From contig NZ_CP096205.1 of assembly GCF_023195775.1 (NCBI RefSeq), forward strand, positions 1,240,001-1,304,000: 64,000 bases of DNA, written 5' to 3'. A model generated the notes under the pieces. It had not been told where the DNA came from, ran no database searches, and saw only the letters and a program-made list of their open reading frames with translations. Of this stretch, positions 19,397 through 26,761 are shown one piece after another (position 1 is the first letter of the stretch; each line of letters starts with the position of its first letter). This stretch comes from Flavobacterium azooxidireducens. GTDB lineage: Bacteria; Bacteroidota; Bacteroidia; Flavobacteriales; Flavobacteriaceae. The position numbers were made by a program, and so were the translations under genes.

Positions 19397-20293
19397 TTAT
19401 TTACTAAAATGAATATACAGTGGGATAATTGCAAACAACAATGGTACAATTACCGCAAAAGCTTTTCCTGCAAATTTGATGATTGGTGTCCATTTTGGAC
19501 TATTTAATCCTAACGATTGAAATGCACTTTGGAATCCGTGCCATAAGTGAAAAGCTAAGACTATCATCGAAAAAACATAAAATAATGTAAAAAATAAACC
19601 TTCGTTCGGAATTACTCCAAACAATTTGTTTTTGCTTTTGAAGAAGTCGAATGTAATTTTATGTAAATCTTTATAAAGTTCACCAACTTTAACATTTGCA
19701 TTAATACTGTATACATCTGTACCGTTTCTCACTTCAAGTTGCTTAGGTATTACACCGTCGGGTGGAGCAGGCTCGCCAGGCAATTTTACTTGATCTAAAG
19801 GATAAAACTGACCTACACTTCTACCTACAAAATAATCAGCCTTGTTTCCGGGAGCCGTTTGAACTGGTTGAGTCATCAAAGGCATGTTTTCATCAAAATG
19901 CATTTTTGCCCAAAAATTAATCATGTGTGTGGCGATAAAAACTAAAACCAATGTTCCTAGAATAGCCATGTTTCGTGAAGCAAAACTACTATTTGCAGAT
20001 GGATTAGATTTTGCATAACCCACCGGTCGAGCTTTTTTGTTTTGAATTGCCAAAAGAATTCCATCAATAGCATGGAATAAAATTGAAATGTAAGTGAGAT
20101 AAGAAAGAATTTTTACGGCTGGATTAGAAGTCATAAACAATGCATACTGATTGAACTGCAATTGACTATTTGGCATCAATAATTGTAAATTACCCGCCAA
20201 ATGACCTACTAAAAACAAGCATAAAAATAAACCCGTAAGAGCCATCCAGTATTTTTTTCCGATGGATGACTTTAAAAGTGCAGATTTTGCCAT
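19397..20293 (-). CDS. sdhC: succinate dehydrogenase cytochrome b558 subunit (five-helix type)
   Basis: This 298-residue membrane anchor binds b-type haem and quinone. The start [10 protein letters not shown] at 20293 is preferred because the predicted transcription start (about 20321) lies downstream of the longer ATG at 20326. Hydrophobic helices are visible at about 16-40 ([16 protein letters not shown]), 60-85, 105-125, 220-245 and 270-295, which is the single-subunit arrangement of Bacteroidota and epsilon-type complex II. His residues in LVGHLAG, LFHAIDG, THMINFW and FHLWHGF are the likely haem ligands. A 75-residue hydrophilic loop lies between helices three and four. Confidence 0.93.
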   Translation of the reverse strand: MAKSALLKSSIGKKYWMALTGLFLCLFLVGHLAGNLQLLMPNSQLQFNQYALFMTSNPAVKILSYLTYISILFHAIDGILLAIQNKKARPVGYAKSNPSANSSFASRNMAILGTLVLVFIATHMINFWAKMHFDENMPLMTQPVQTAPGNKADYFVGRSVGQFYPLDQVKLPGEPAPPDGVIPKQLEVRNGTDVYSINANVKVGELYKDLHKITFDFFKSKNKLFGVIPNEGLFFTLFYVFSMIVLAFHLWHGFQSAFQSLGLNSPKWTPIIKFAGKAFAVIVPLLFAIIPLYIHFSK

Positions 20294-20327
20294 AATGTTG
20301 TGTAAATAAATTTTTAAAAATTTCACA

Positions 20328-20359
20328 CAAATTTACAGCTATTTGACAATAACTACAAC
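20328..20359 (-). promoter_or_regulatory. promoter of sdhCAB (GTTG-20-TAAATTTG)
   Basis: On the minus strand a -33-like GTTG (20356-20359) is followed after 20 bases by TAAATTTG (20328-20335), a full match to the -7 consensus. The predicted start of transcription is about 20321, leaving a leader of about 28 bases. Confidence 0.7.
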
Positions 20360-20458
20360 CTTTTCGTTCTAATTTAAAGTGATTTTAAAGAAGGATTAAC
20401 AAGTGTTTAGAAATTATAGCAACAAAGGGATGCTATTTCATTAAATCATTAAACGATT

Positions 20459-21340
20459 TTATCTAATATAACTTGGAATCATGCCTCTTAAACCCATGTC
20501 CACAACATTTTCGCCAGCTGAAGGCTCATATTTTCCGTCATTGTTTACTTCTGTCCATTCAAAACTATTGTTTAACGAAAGAGATAATGTTACCACAACA
20601 TCAGAGGTTTCATTACCAACTAAGGTTAAATTATTTTCAAATTTTCCGGTTACCACACAAGAACCTTGAGGAACCGGAGATGTTTGAAACAATGGATTTG
20701 GCACAGTCGTTGCACCAGGAGGAGCTTGTCCGGAAGTCATATAAGGAAATGAATCCAATGCAAAAGCCCAATAACCTTGCAATCTATTTGCGTTTACAGG
20801 AAAAACATTATTGCCAATACTATGTGAACCAATGTATGTATTATAGCCTAAAAAACTATCTAAAGTTCCAGTATAGGTTGTTCCTTGACTAAAAACCTGA
20901 ATTTTTCCACTTTGATAGGATAATGAAAGTCGAACCCATTCATATGATCCTGCCATTTGTGCTGTGATGGGAATGGTTAGAAAAACCTCATTTTGACCCA
21001 CAATTTTTGCTTGACTGAAATCAATCGCCATCGCTCCGCCTAAATCAGTTTCAGGAGCATGATAAAGCACTTTTCCTTGTCCTAATAATGTAGTTGCCGA
21101 AGGTGCTAGTTCTAAATAATGAGCACTAATGCTTTTCATATCAGGTGTTTGAGCTGCATTTCCATTGGGAATAACCGAAGGTTGTCCTAAATTATTCAAC
21201 CTCATTTGATTTGGATCAAACTTAATTTTGATGATTAAATTAGCCGGTTCAGCAGGTCCGTCTTCGGAACTACAAGAGAAAAATCCGTAACTTATCGCTA
21301 AGAGAAAAAGTACAGAAGTCAATTTAATCAGTTTGGTCAT
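20459..21340 (-). CDS. lipoprotein of unknown function
   Basis: This 293-residue lipoprotein (lipobox GFFSC) was not assigned to a family. After the lipid anchor it is beta-rich (LIIKIKFDP, VFLTIPITAQ, VVVTLSLSLNN) with no catalytic motif that I recognise. It ends with EWTEVNNDGKYEPSAGENV, which looks like a calcium-binding-type acidic loop. Its start lies 1 base after the stop of the ChaN-type gene, so the two are probably translated together. A surface or periplasmic binding role linked to that protein is an inference. Confidence 0.7.
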   Translation of the reverse strand: MTKLIKLTSVLFLLAISYGFFSCSSEDGPAEPANLIIKIKFDPNQMRLNNLGQPSVIPNGNAAQTPDMKSISAHYLELAPSATTLLGQGKVLYHAPETDLGGAMAIDFSQAKIVGQNEVFLTIPITAQMAGSYEWVRLSLSYQSGKIQVFSQGTTYTGTLDSFLGYNTYIGSHSIGNNVFPVNANRLQGYWAFALDSFPYMTSGQAPPGATTVPNPLFQTSPVPQGSCVVTGKFENNLTLVGNETSDVVVTLSLSLNNSFEWTEVNNDGKYEPSAGENVVDMGLRGMIPSYIR

Positions 21341-21341
21341 C

Positions 21342-22250
21342 TTAGTAGGTTTTGGTCACATCTTCGTCTATAACGAGAATAAAGTCGGCTTTATTGTAAT
21401 GTTCTTGTTCTAATTTACTTAACTCTTTTTGTTCAACCGTAGCAATCGTAATAATTTTGGTGTTTTTACGGTATTGATCTACATACCAATTGATTCCTTC
21501 AAAAAAATCACTGTGATACGTTCCGTTATAATGCACAAAAATAGTGCCGTTTTTTAGGTTTTGAACGATAAAATGAGCCATCGTTGCATCTTTAATTGCT
21601 TGGGCTTTTGGCATCTTTTCTCCGGCATGGCCACCCATCATTTCTAACATTTTTTGATAACCGGGCAAATTAATATCAAACGGAATTGGTAACGGAGCAA
21701 TCCAACTTTTTTCTTCATCGGATAAATCGTCTAAACCTGCAAAATCCTTTTTAAAAACAACACTCGCATATCGTCTTGGCACATTTGTGGCGATAAAAGG
21801 GAATTTTTTCGCTTTCGCAAAATCAACTAGTGGTTTGTAATCGGTTTTGTGATTGTTCCACAAACGTGCCGTAGTATCAAACTTTTTCTGGTCTATTTCG
21901 TCATTCAAATATTGATTTAATTGCTTTTGATTATCGGCTTCAATCATTTCTGCTCCTAAAATCAATGGCTTTTTTTCGGCTAAATCTTTTGTCAATTCTA
22001 ATTGCAACCAATGTACGATTGAATTATCATGGTGTTCGCCAAATAAAACAAGTTCTGATTTTTCAGCTGCTTTTAGGATTTTTTCATAGGATGATTTTTT
22101 GCCGTTTTTATCGAAAACTTGATAGGGTGATTTGTTCTGAGAGAATGAAGATGTTGATATTAATAGGATTAAAAACCTCACCCCCAACCCCTCTCCAAAG
22201 GAGAGGGGAGCGAGCGTACTTAAAAATTTATTCTTTTTTATTTCTTTCAT
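21342..22250 (-). CDS. ChaN-type (DUF399) haem/iron-associated exported protein
   Basis: ChaN-family proteins bind haem and are linked to iron uptake. This one has the family signatures LVLFGEHHDN, LILGAEM and a conserved C-terminal VHYNGTYHSDFFEG. I start it at MKEIKK (22250, 302 residues), which overlaps the end of the upstream gene by 23 bases; 22265 is the other option. The signal peptide is odd: between the basic start and the hydrophobic core lies the insert TLAPLSFGEGLGVR, which is a translated dispersed DNA repeat. Export may therefore be weakened or lost. No lipobox is seen; the predicted cleavage is after SSFSQ. Confidence 0.85.
   Translation of the reverse strand: MKEIKKNKFLSTLAPLSFGEGLGVRFLILLISTSSFSQNKSPYQVFDKNGKKSSYEKILKAAEKSELVLFGEHHDNSIVHWLQLELTKDLAEKKPLILGAEMIEADNQKQLNQYLNDEIDQKKFDTTARLWNNHKTDYKPLVDFAKAKKFPFIATNVPRRYASVVFKKDFAGLDDLSDEEKSWIAPLPIPFDINLPGYQKMLEMMGGHAGEKMPKAQAIKDATMAHFIVQNLKNGTIFVHYNGTYHSDFFEGINWYVDQYRKNTKIITIATVEQKELSKLEQEHYNKADFILVIDEDVTKTY
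22173..22215. repeat. palindromic dispersed repeat inserted in the ChaN-type gene
   Basis: The core CCCCTCTCC-AAA-GGAGAGGGG (22188-22208) is a perfect 9-3-9 inverted repeat, flanked by CTCACCCCCAA on the left and AGCGAGCG on the right. Its local G+C content is far above the surroundings. From memory, this CCCTCTCCAAAGGAGAGGG element is dispersed in many Bacteroidota genomes and often appears translated as PLSFGEG. Here it is read in frame inside a signal peptide. The outer limits are estimated. Confidence 0.8.
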
Positions 22251-25053
22251 TTTGTGCGATTTCAAAAGGTGTGGATTGTGAAATTTTTCCTTGAGTGATT
22301 TTGATTTGATATTTTCCGGGAATTAGATACGTTTTTCCATTTTTTGATTCCGTTAAAGTAACTTTCTTATCTTTTTTCTTCCATTTTTCGATTCCGGATT
22401 TTGAAATTTCTACGTCGTAGTTCCATTGATTTATTCCGATTGATGCAGTTTGTTTATCTTCAAATACAACAATTCCGTTTTCGTGAATGACTTGAATCGT
22501 AACTTCGCCTTTATTTTTTGCGTAATAATCTACATCTATTTTTGGCTCATTGGCAGGCAGCCATTTACTCCAAGTGCTTCCCCAGAAATCAGAATGAGCA
22601 AGATTATCAACTGAAAATATTTTTAGATCTGAAGCTAACGTTTCTTCATTCAATTGCTGAATTGACTTCAAATTCACTTTATAAATCGATCTTCCATGCG
22701 TTCCAACCACCAAATCATTAGCTTCGGTTTGAATAACCATGTCGTGCACTGCAACCGGAGGCATTCCGTTGTTAAAAGTTTGCCAGTTTTTACCTTGATC
22801 AAATGAAATGTAAACACCATTATCAGAACCCAAATACAAAATATTCGGATTTACATTATCTTCCACTAACACATTTACAGAAAGCGTTTCAAATTTCGGA
22901 GCAATTGAATTCCACGTTTGCCCGTAATCATCGGAAAAATAAACATACGGTTTAAAATCATCCCAACGATAACCATTCAAAGTGACATAAACTCGATCGT
23001 TTTTGTGAGTCGAAGCCACGACTCTGGAAACCCATAAATCTTTTGGAAAAGTAGTTGAAATATTCTGCCAATTCACACCGCCGTCTTTCGAAATATGCAC
23101 TAAACCATCATCACTTCCCGCATAAATCACTCCAAATTGTTGTTTGCTTTCGCTAATGGTGGTGAGCGTTCCATAAGCCACATTTCCTTCTTTTCCACCT
23201 TGTGTTAAATCGGAAGAAATTGGTGACCACGTTTCTCCTTGATCGAAAGAACGGTGAAGATATTGGGAACCCATGTACAAAATATCTTGGTTATGCGAAG
23301 ACAACAAAATCGGTGTTTGCCAATTGAATCGTAACGGTTTTTCATCTTTTTTTGCTTTAGGCGAAATGTATTTCATTTCCTTTTTACTTCTGTCGATGCG
23401 ATAATAATTCCCAAACTGAAAACCTGTAAAAACGATGTCAGCATTTCTTCGGTCAATTTGCGTTTGCATCCCATCGCCGCCCATTAAACTTTCAAACGGA
23501 TATTTTCCTTCCTGATGCCATTCTACGTTGTATTTATAATTACTCGGGCCAACCCAAACGCCGTTATCCTGCATTCCACCATAAATGTTATATGGTTTTT
23601 GATAATCTACGCTCACGGAATAAAACTGACTCACTCCATGCGGATTGCATTTTATCCAATTGGCTCCATCATCATACGAAATATTCAATCCGCCATCATT
23701 TCCATTGATTAAATGACCTGGTTTTTTAGGATTCACCCACACAATGTGATGATCTACGTGCACATTTTCGCGATTGATGGAAACAAAGGATTTCCCGCCA
23801 TCATCCGACTTTAAAACCGGAACTCCGGAAAGGTAAATTTTATCCGAATTATTTGAATCAACTGCAATTCTCCCAAAATAATAACCATACGAATAATAAA
23901 AATCATCAATAAAATCGGTATGTGTTTTTTTCCATGTTTTTCCGCCATCGGTCGATTTATAAACTTCTGCACCAATAACTTCGGTTTCAAAAAGAGCGGC
24001 ATTGGCATCCAAAAGAAGTGATTTGACTTCTTCAGGTTTCATCGCACCATCCTTAACCAAATTTTTTAAATTTTGAGCTCGGTATTTTTCGGTATGACCG
24101 CGTTTTTTTAAATACGAATTAACTTCTTTATCAGGAATTTGCATAAAAACATCGCCCGGTACGCTAAACATGGTTGGCAAAGTAGTGTTTTTTGAAGCTG
24201 TCGAAGGTCTGTTGTTTTGATTGTCTAACAAAGCATAAATCGTATTGTCATCAAAAGCGGCCAAACCAATTCTGCCCACACCATCTCCGGTGGGAAATCC
24301 ACTTTCCGGTGTTGAAATTAATTTCCATGAATTTCCGCCATCTTCACTTTTATAAATTCCGGAAGTAGTGCCATTTCCTAAAAAATTCCATGCTTTTCGA
24401 TCTTTTTTCCAAGCTGCAGCATATTGAATGTTAAAATTTGTTGGTGAAACAGAAATATCGATAATTCCGGTTTCATCATCAATATAAAGCGTTTGTCTCC
24501 ACGAATTCCCGCCATCGGTTGATTTATAAATTCCTCTTTCGGTGTTTTTAGAATACAAATGTCCGGTCACGCCAACTACAATTTCATTAGAATTATTCGG
24601 GTTAATTTCGATTTTTCCGATGTGATGACTGTCGGTTAAACCCATATTTTTCCACGTTTTTCCTTTATCAGAAGATTTTAAAATTCCGATTCCGGCATAC
24701 GAAGAACGAGAGGCATTGTGTTCACCGGTTCCCACCCAAATTGTTCCGGTTTTCCAATCTACGGCAATTTCGCCAATGTTTTGAGTAGGCGAAGAATCCA
24801 TGACTGGTTCAAAACTCATTCCGTTGTTGTTGGAATACCAGAGTCCGCCAGAAGCGTAGGCCACATAAAATTCAATTGGATTATTGGGATTTACATCCAC
24901 ATCAACCACTCTTCCACTCATGACAGTTGGCCCAACACTTTGAAAAGCAATGTTTTTGACTAATGAATTTTCTTTGAAACCATTTTCATTTTGAGCCCAT
25001 GAAAAAGTAACTGCAAAAAGAAACCAAACAAAACAGATACATTCTTTTCTCAT
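22228..25053 (-). CDS. VPS10/sortilin-like Asp-box propeller protein, exported
   Basis: This 941-residue exported protein is built from BNR/Asp-box repeats of the form S-x-D-x-G-x-x-W: STDGGNSW, SEDGGNSW, STDGGKTW, SFDQGETW, SKDGGVNW, SDDYGQTW and SFDQGKNW among about ten. These form one or two large beta-propellers, as in sortilin-type VPS10 domains and some glycosidases. I choose MRKECICF (25053), which begins a signal peptide ending FSWAQ; the ATG at 25101 adds a non-signal extension. No catalytic sialidase residues were identified, so a binding or peptidase-associated role is more likely than hydrolysis. It is first in an operon with the ChaN-type gene and an unknown lipoprotein. Confidence 0.85.
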   Translation of the reverse strand: MRKECICFVWFLFAVTFSWAQNENGFKENSLVKNIAFQSVGPTVMSGRVVDVDVNPNNPIEFYVAYASGGLWYSNNNGMSFEPVMDSSPTQNIGEIAVDWKTGTIWVGTGEHNASRSSYAGIGILKSSDKGKTWKNMGLTDSHHIGKIEINPNNSNEIVVGVTGHLYSKNTERGIYKSTDGGNSWRQTLYIDDETGIIDISVSPTNFNIQYAAAWKKDRKAWNFLGNGTTSGIYKSEDGGNSWKLISTPESGFPTGDGVGRIGLAAFDDNTIYALLDNQNNRPSTASKNTTLPTMFSVPGDVFMQIPDKEVNSYLKKRGHTEKYRAQNLKNLVKDGAMKPEEVKSLLLDANAALFETEVIGAEVYKSTDGGKTWKKTHTDFIDDFYYSYGYYFGRIAVDSNNSDKIYLSGVPVLKSDDGGKSFVSINRENVHVDHHIVWVNPKKPGHLINGNDGGLNISYDDGANWIKCNPHGVSQFYSVSVDYQKPYNIYGGMQDNGVWVGPSNYKYNVEWHQEGKYPFESLMGGDGMQTQIDRRNADIVFTGFQFGNYYRIDRSKKEMKYISPKAKKDEKPLRFNWQTPILLSSHNQDILYMGSQYLHRSFDQGETWSPISSDLTQGGKEGNVAYGTLTTISESKQQFGVIYAGSDDGLVHISKDGGVNWQNISTTFPKDLWVSRVVASTHKNDRVYVTLNGYRWDDFKPYVYFSDDYGQTWNSIAPKFETLSVNVLVEDNVNPNILYLGSDNGVYISFDQGKNWQTFNNGMPPVAVHDMVIQTEANDLVVGTHGRSIYKVNLKSIQQLNEETLASDLKIFSVDNLAHSDFWGSTWSKWLPANEPKIDVDYYAKNKGEVTIQVIHENGIVVFEDKQTASIGINQWNYDVEISKSGIEKWKKKDKKVTLTESKNGKTYLIPGKYQIKITQGKISQSTPFEIAQNERNKKE

Positions 25054-25142
25054 AAAATTGATTTTAGTACGGAAAATTAGGCATAACTCAGCTGTTGACA
25101 AAATTTTATCGTTGAATTAACAGCAAATCGTTGTATTCTTGT

Positions 25143-25150
25143 TATTTTTG
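25143..25150 (+). promoter_or_regulatory. -7 box TATTTTTG upstream of the aminopeptidase gene
   Basis: A full match to TAnnTTTG lies 28 bases before the ATG at 25179. No TTTG box was found at the expected -33 distance, so only half of the promoter is convincing. Confidence 0.4.
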
Positions 25151-25178
25151 AAATTCTTTAATTTACAATTTTCCTGAT

Positions 25179-26471
25179 ATGAAATACCATCCGATTGATC
25201 GAAATTTATACATAAAAAACCGAGCAAAATTTATCGCTCAAATGAAGCCAAACAGTGTGGCGGTTTTTAATTCTAATGATATTTATCCGGTGAGTGCCGA
25301 TACGACGTTGCCGTTTGCACAACACCGTGACATTTTGTATTTGTCAGGCGTAGATCAGGAAGAAAGTATTTTGCTTTTGTTTCCCGATGCACCGTATGCT
25401 CATTTGAAAGAAATTTTATTTTTAAGAGAAACCAACGAACACATAGCAGTTTGGGAAGGCGAAAAACTGACTAAAGACCGTGCTTTTGAAGTTTCGGGTA
25501 TTAAATCGGTATATTGGTTAAGCGATTTTAATAAGATTTTGAAAGAGGTGATGGCCTATTCTGATACGATGTACATCAACACCAATGAACATTATCGTGC
25601 TTCGATTGAAACGGAAACCCGTGAGGCTCGTTTTACAAAATGGTGGAAAGAAAATTATCCGGCTCATAAAGTGGAAAAAAGCAATCCGATTTTGCAGCGT
25701 TTGCGTTCGGTGAAAGAAAGTGAAGAAATTGATTTATTGCAAAAAGCGTGTGATTTAACTGAAAAAGGTTTCCGCAGAGTGCTATCTTTTGTGAAGCCGA
25801 ATGTGATGGAATATGAAATTGAAGCGGAATTTGCTCACGAATTCATCCGAAATCGTTCGAAAGGATTTGCCTATACGCCGATTATTGCTTCTGGAAATAA
25901 TGCGAATGTTTTACATTATATTGAAAACAACCAACAATGCAAAGCCGGCGATTTGATTTTGTTGGATGTTGGTGCAGAATACGCTAACTATTCGAGTGAT
26001 ATGACGAGAACGATTCCGGTTTCAGGGAAATTTAACGACCGCCAAAAAGCCGTTTACAATGCGGTTTTGAATGTAAAAAATGAAGCTACGAAATTATTAA
26101 TTCCCGGAACTTTATGGAAAGAATATCATGTGGAAGTGGGTAAAATAATGACTTCAGAATTATTGAATTTAGGACTTTTAGACAAAGTCGATGTGCAAAA
26201 TGAAAATCCGGAATGGCCGGCTTATAAAAAATATTTTATGCACGGCACCTCGCATCATTTGGGATTGGACACGCACGATTACGGATTGTTGCACGAACCA
26301 ATGCAAGCCAATATGGTTTTTACGGTTGAACCCGGTATTTATATCCCAAAAGAAGGTTTTGGTATTCGTTTGGAAGATGATGTGGTAATACAAAAAAGTG
26401 GTGAACCGTTTAATTTGATGCGAAATATTCCGATTGAGATTGAAGAAATTGAATCTTTGATGAATTCTTAA
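25179..26471 (+). CDS. pepP: Xaa-Pro aminopeptidase (M24B)
   Basis: This 430-residue cytoplasmic enzyme removes N-terminal residues that precede proline. The N-terminal creatinase-like domain runs to about 170 and the pita-bread M24 domain follows. The metal ligands are Asp263 (LLDVGAEY), Asp274 (SSDMTRT), His359 (MHGTSHHLGLDTHD), Glu384 (TVEPGIYI) and Glu399 (GIRLEDD), all present. It stands alone on the plus strand, divergent from the VPS10-like operon. No signal peptide is seen. Confidence 0.95.
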   Translation: MKYHPIDRNLYIKNRAKFIAQMKPNSVAVFNSNDIYPVSADTTLPFAQHRDILYLSGVDQEESILLLFPDAPYAHLKEILFLRETNEHIAVWEGEKLTKDRAFEVSGIKSVYWLSDFNKILKEVMAYSDTMYINTNEHYRASIETETREARFTKWWKENYPAHKVEKSNPILQRLRSVKESEEIDLLQKACDLTEKGFRRVLSFVKPNVMEYEIEAEFAHEFIRNRSKGFAYTPIIASGNNANVLHYIENNQQCKAGDLILLDVGAEYANYSSDMTRTIPVSGKFNDRQKAVYNAVLNVKNEATKLLIPGTLWKEYHVEVGKIMTSELLNLGLLDKVDVQNENPEWPAYKKYFMHGTSHHLGLDTHDYGLLHEPMQANMVFTVEPGIYIPKEGFGIRLEDDVVIQKSGEPFNLMRNIPIEIEEIESLMNS

Positions 26472-26474
26472 TTT

Positions 26475-26508
26475 GGTTTAAGAGTTTAAAGGTTTATATG
26501 TTTAAAAG
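26475..26508. repeat. short degenerate GTTTAAA array downstream of pepP
   Basis: Four imperfect units of GTTTAAA/GTTTATA spaced 8-11 bases apart follow the pepP stop. Similar short arrays occur at 43481-43530 and, in a GGTTAC form, at 58291-58327. Confidence 0.55.
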
Positions 26509-26537
26509 GCGACTTGCAGGAATGTGGGTCGTTTTTT
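26509..26537 (+). terminator. possible pepP terminator
   Basis: CGAC...GTCG with an inner loop of 14 bases is followed by seven T residues, about 45 bases after the pepP stop. The stem is only 4-5 bp, so support is modest. Confidence 0.4.
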
Positions 26538-26550
26538 TGTCCGCAAAGTT

Positions 26551-26619
26551 GTCATTCCGACGAAGGAGGAATCTCACAATATGACTAACTTGATGTGATT
26601 TCTCCTTCGTCGAAATGAC
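26551..26619. repeat. 69-bp inverted-repeat element (MITE/REP-like)
   Basis: The left arm 26551-26576 (GTCATTCCGACGAAGGAG...) and the right arm 26595-26619 (...CTCCTTCGTCGAAATGAC) are near-perfect reverse complements of about 25 bases around an 18-base loop. The GTCATTTCGACGAAGGAG motif is one I know as a frequent dispersed repeat in Bacteroidota. It occupies most of the 290-base gap between two convergent genes. Confidence 0.85.
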
Positions 26620-26761
26620 ACAAAATCTATTACAATTAATATATTCATATCAAAATTCCTTTTCTCAAAAATAGGATTTTTATTCTGTAATAATTTACTT
26701 TTCTTTGATTAAGCCAATTTTTTTTGATAAGAACTATTGCTCTTAAAGCGGAAAATAAAAT

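Noticed and set aside
20473..20892. 139-residue plus-strand frame
   Set aside because: It is antisense to a lipoprotein gene with a clear lipobox and normal start; the frame has low complexity and no domain.
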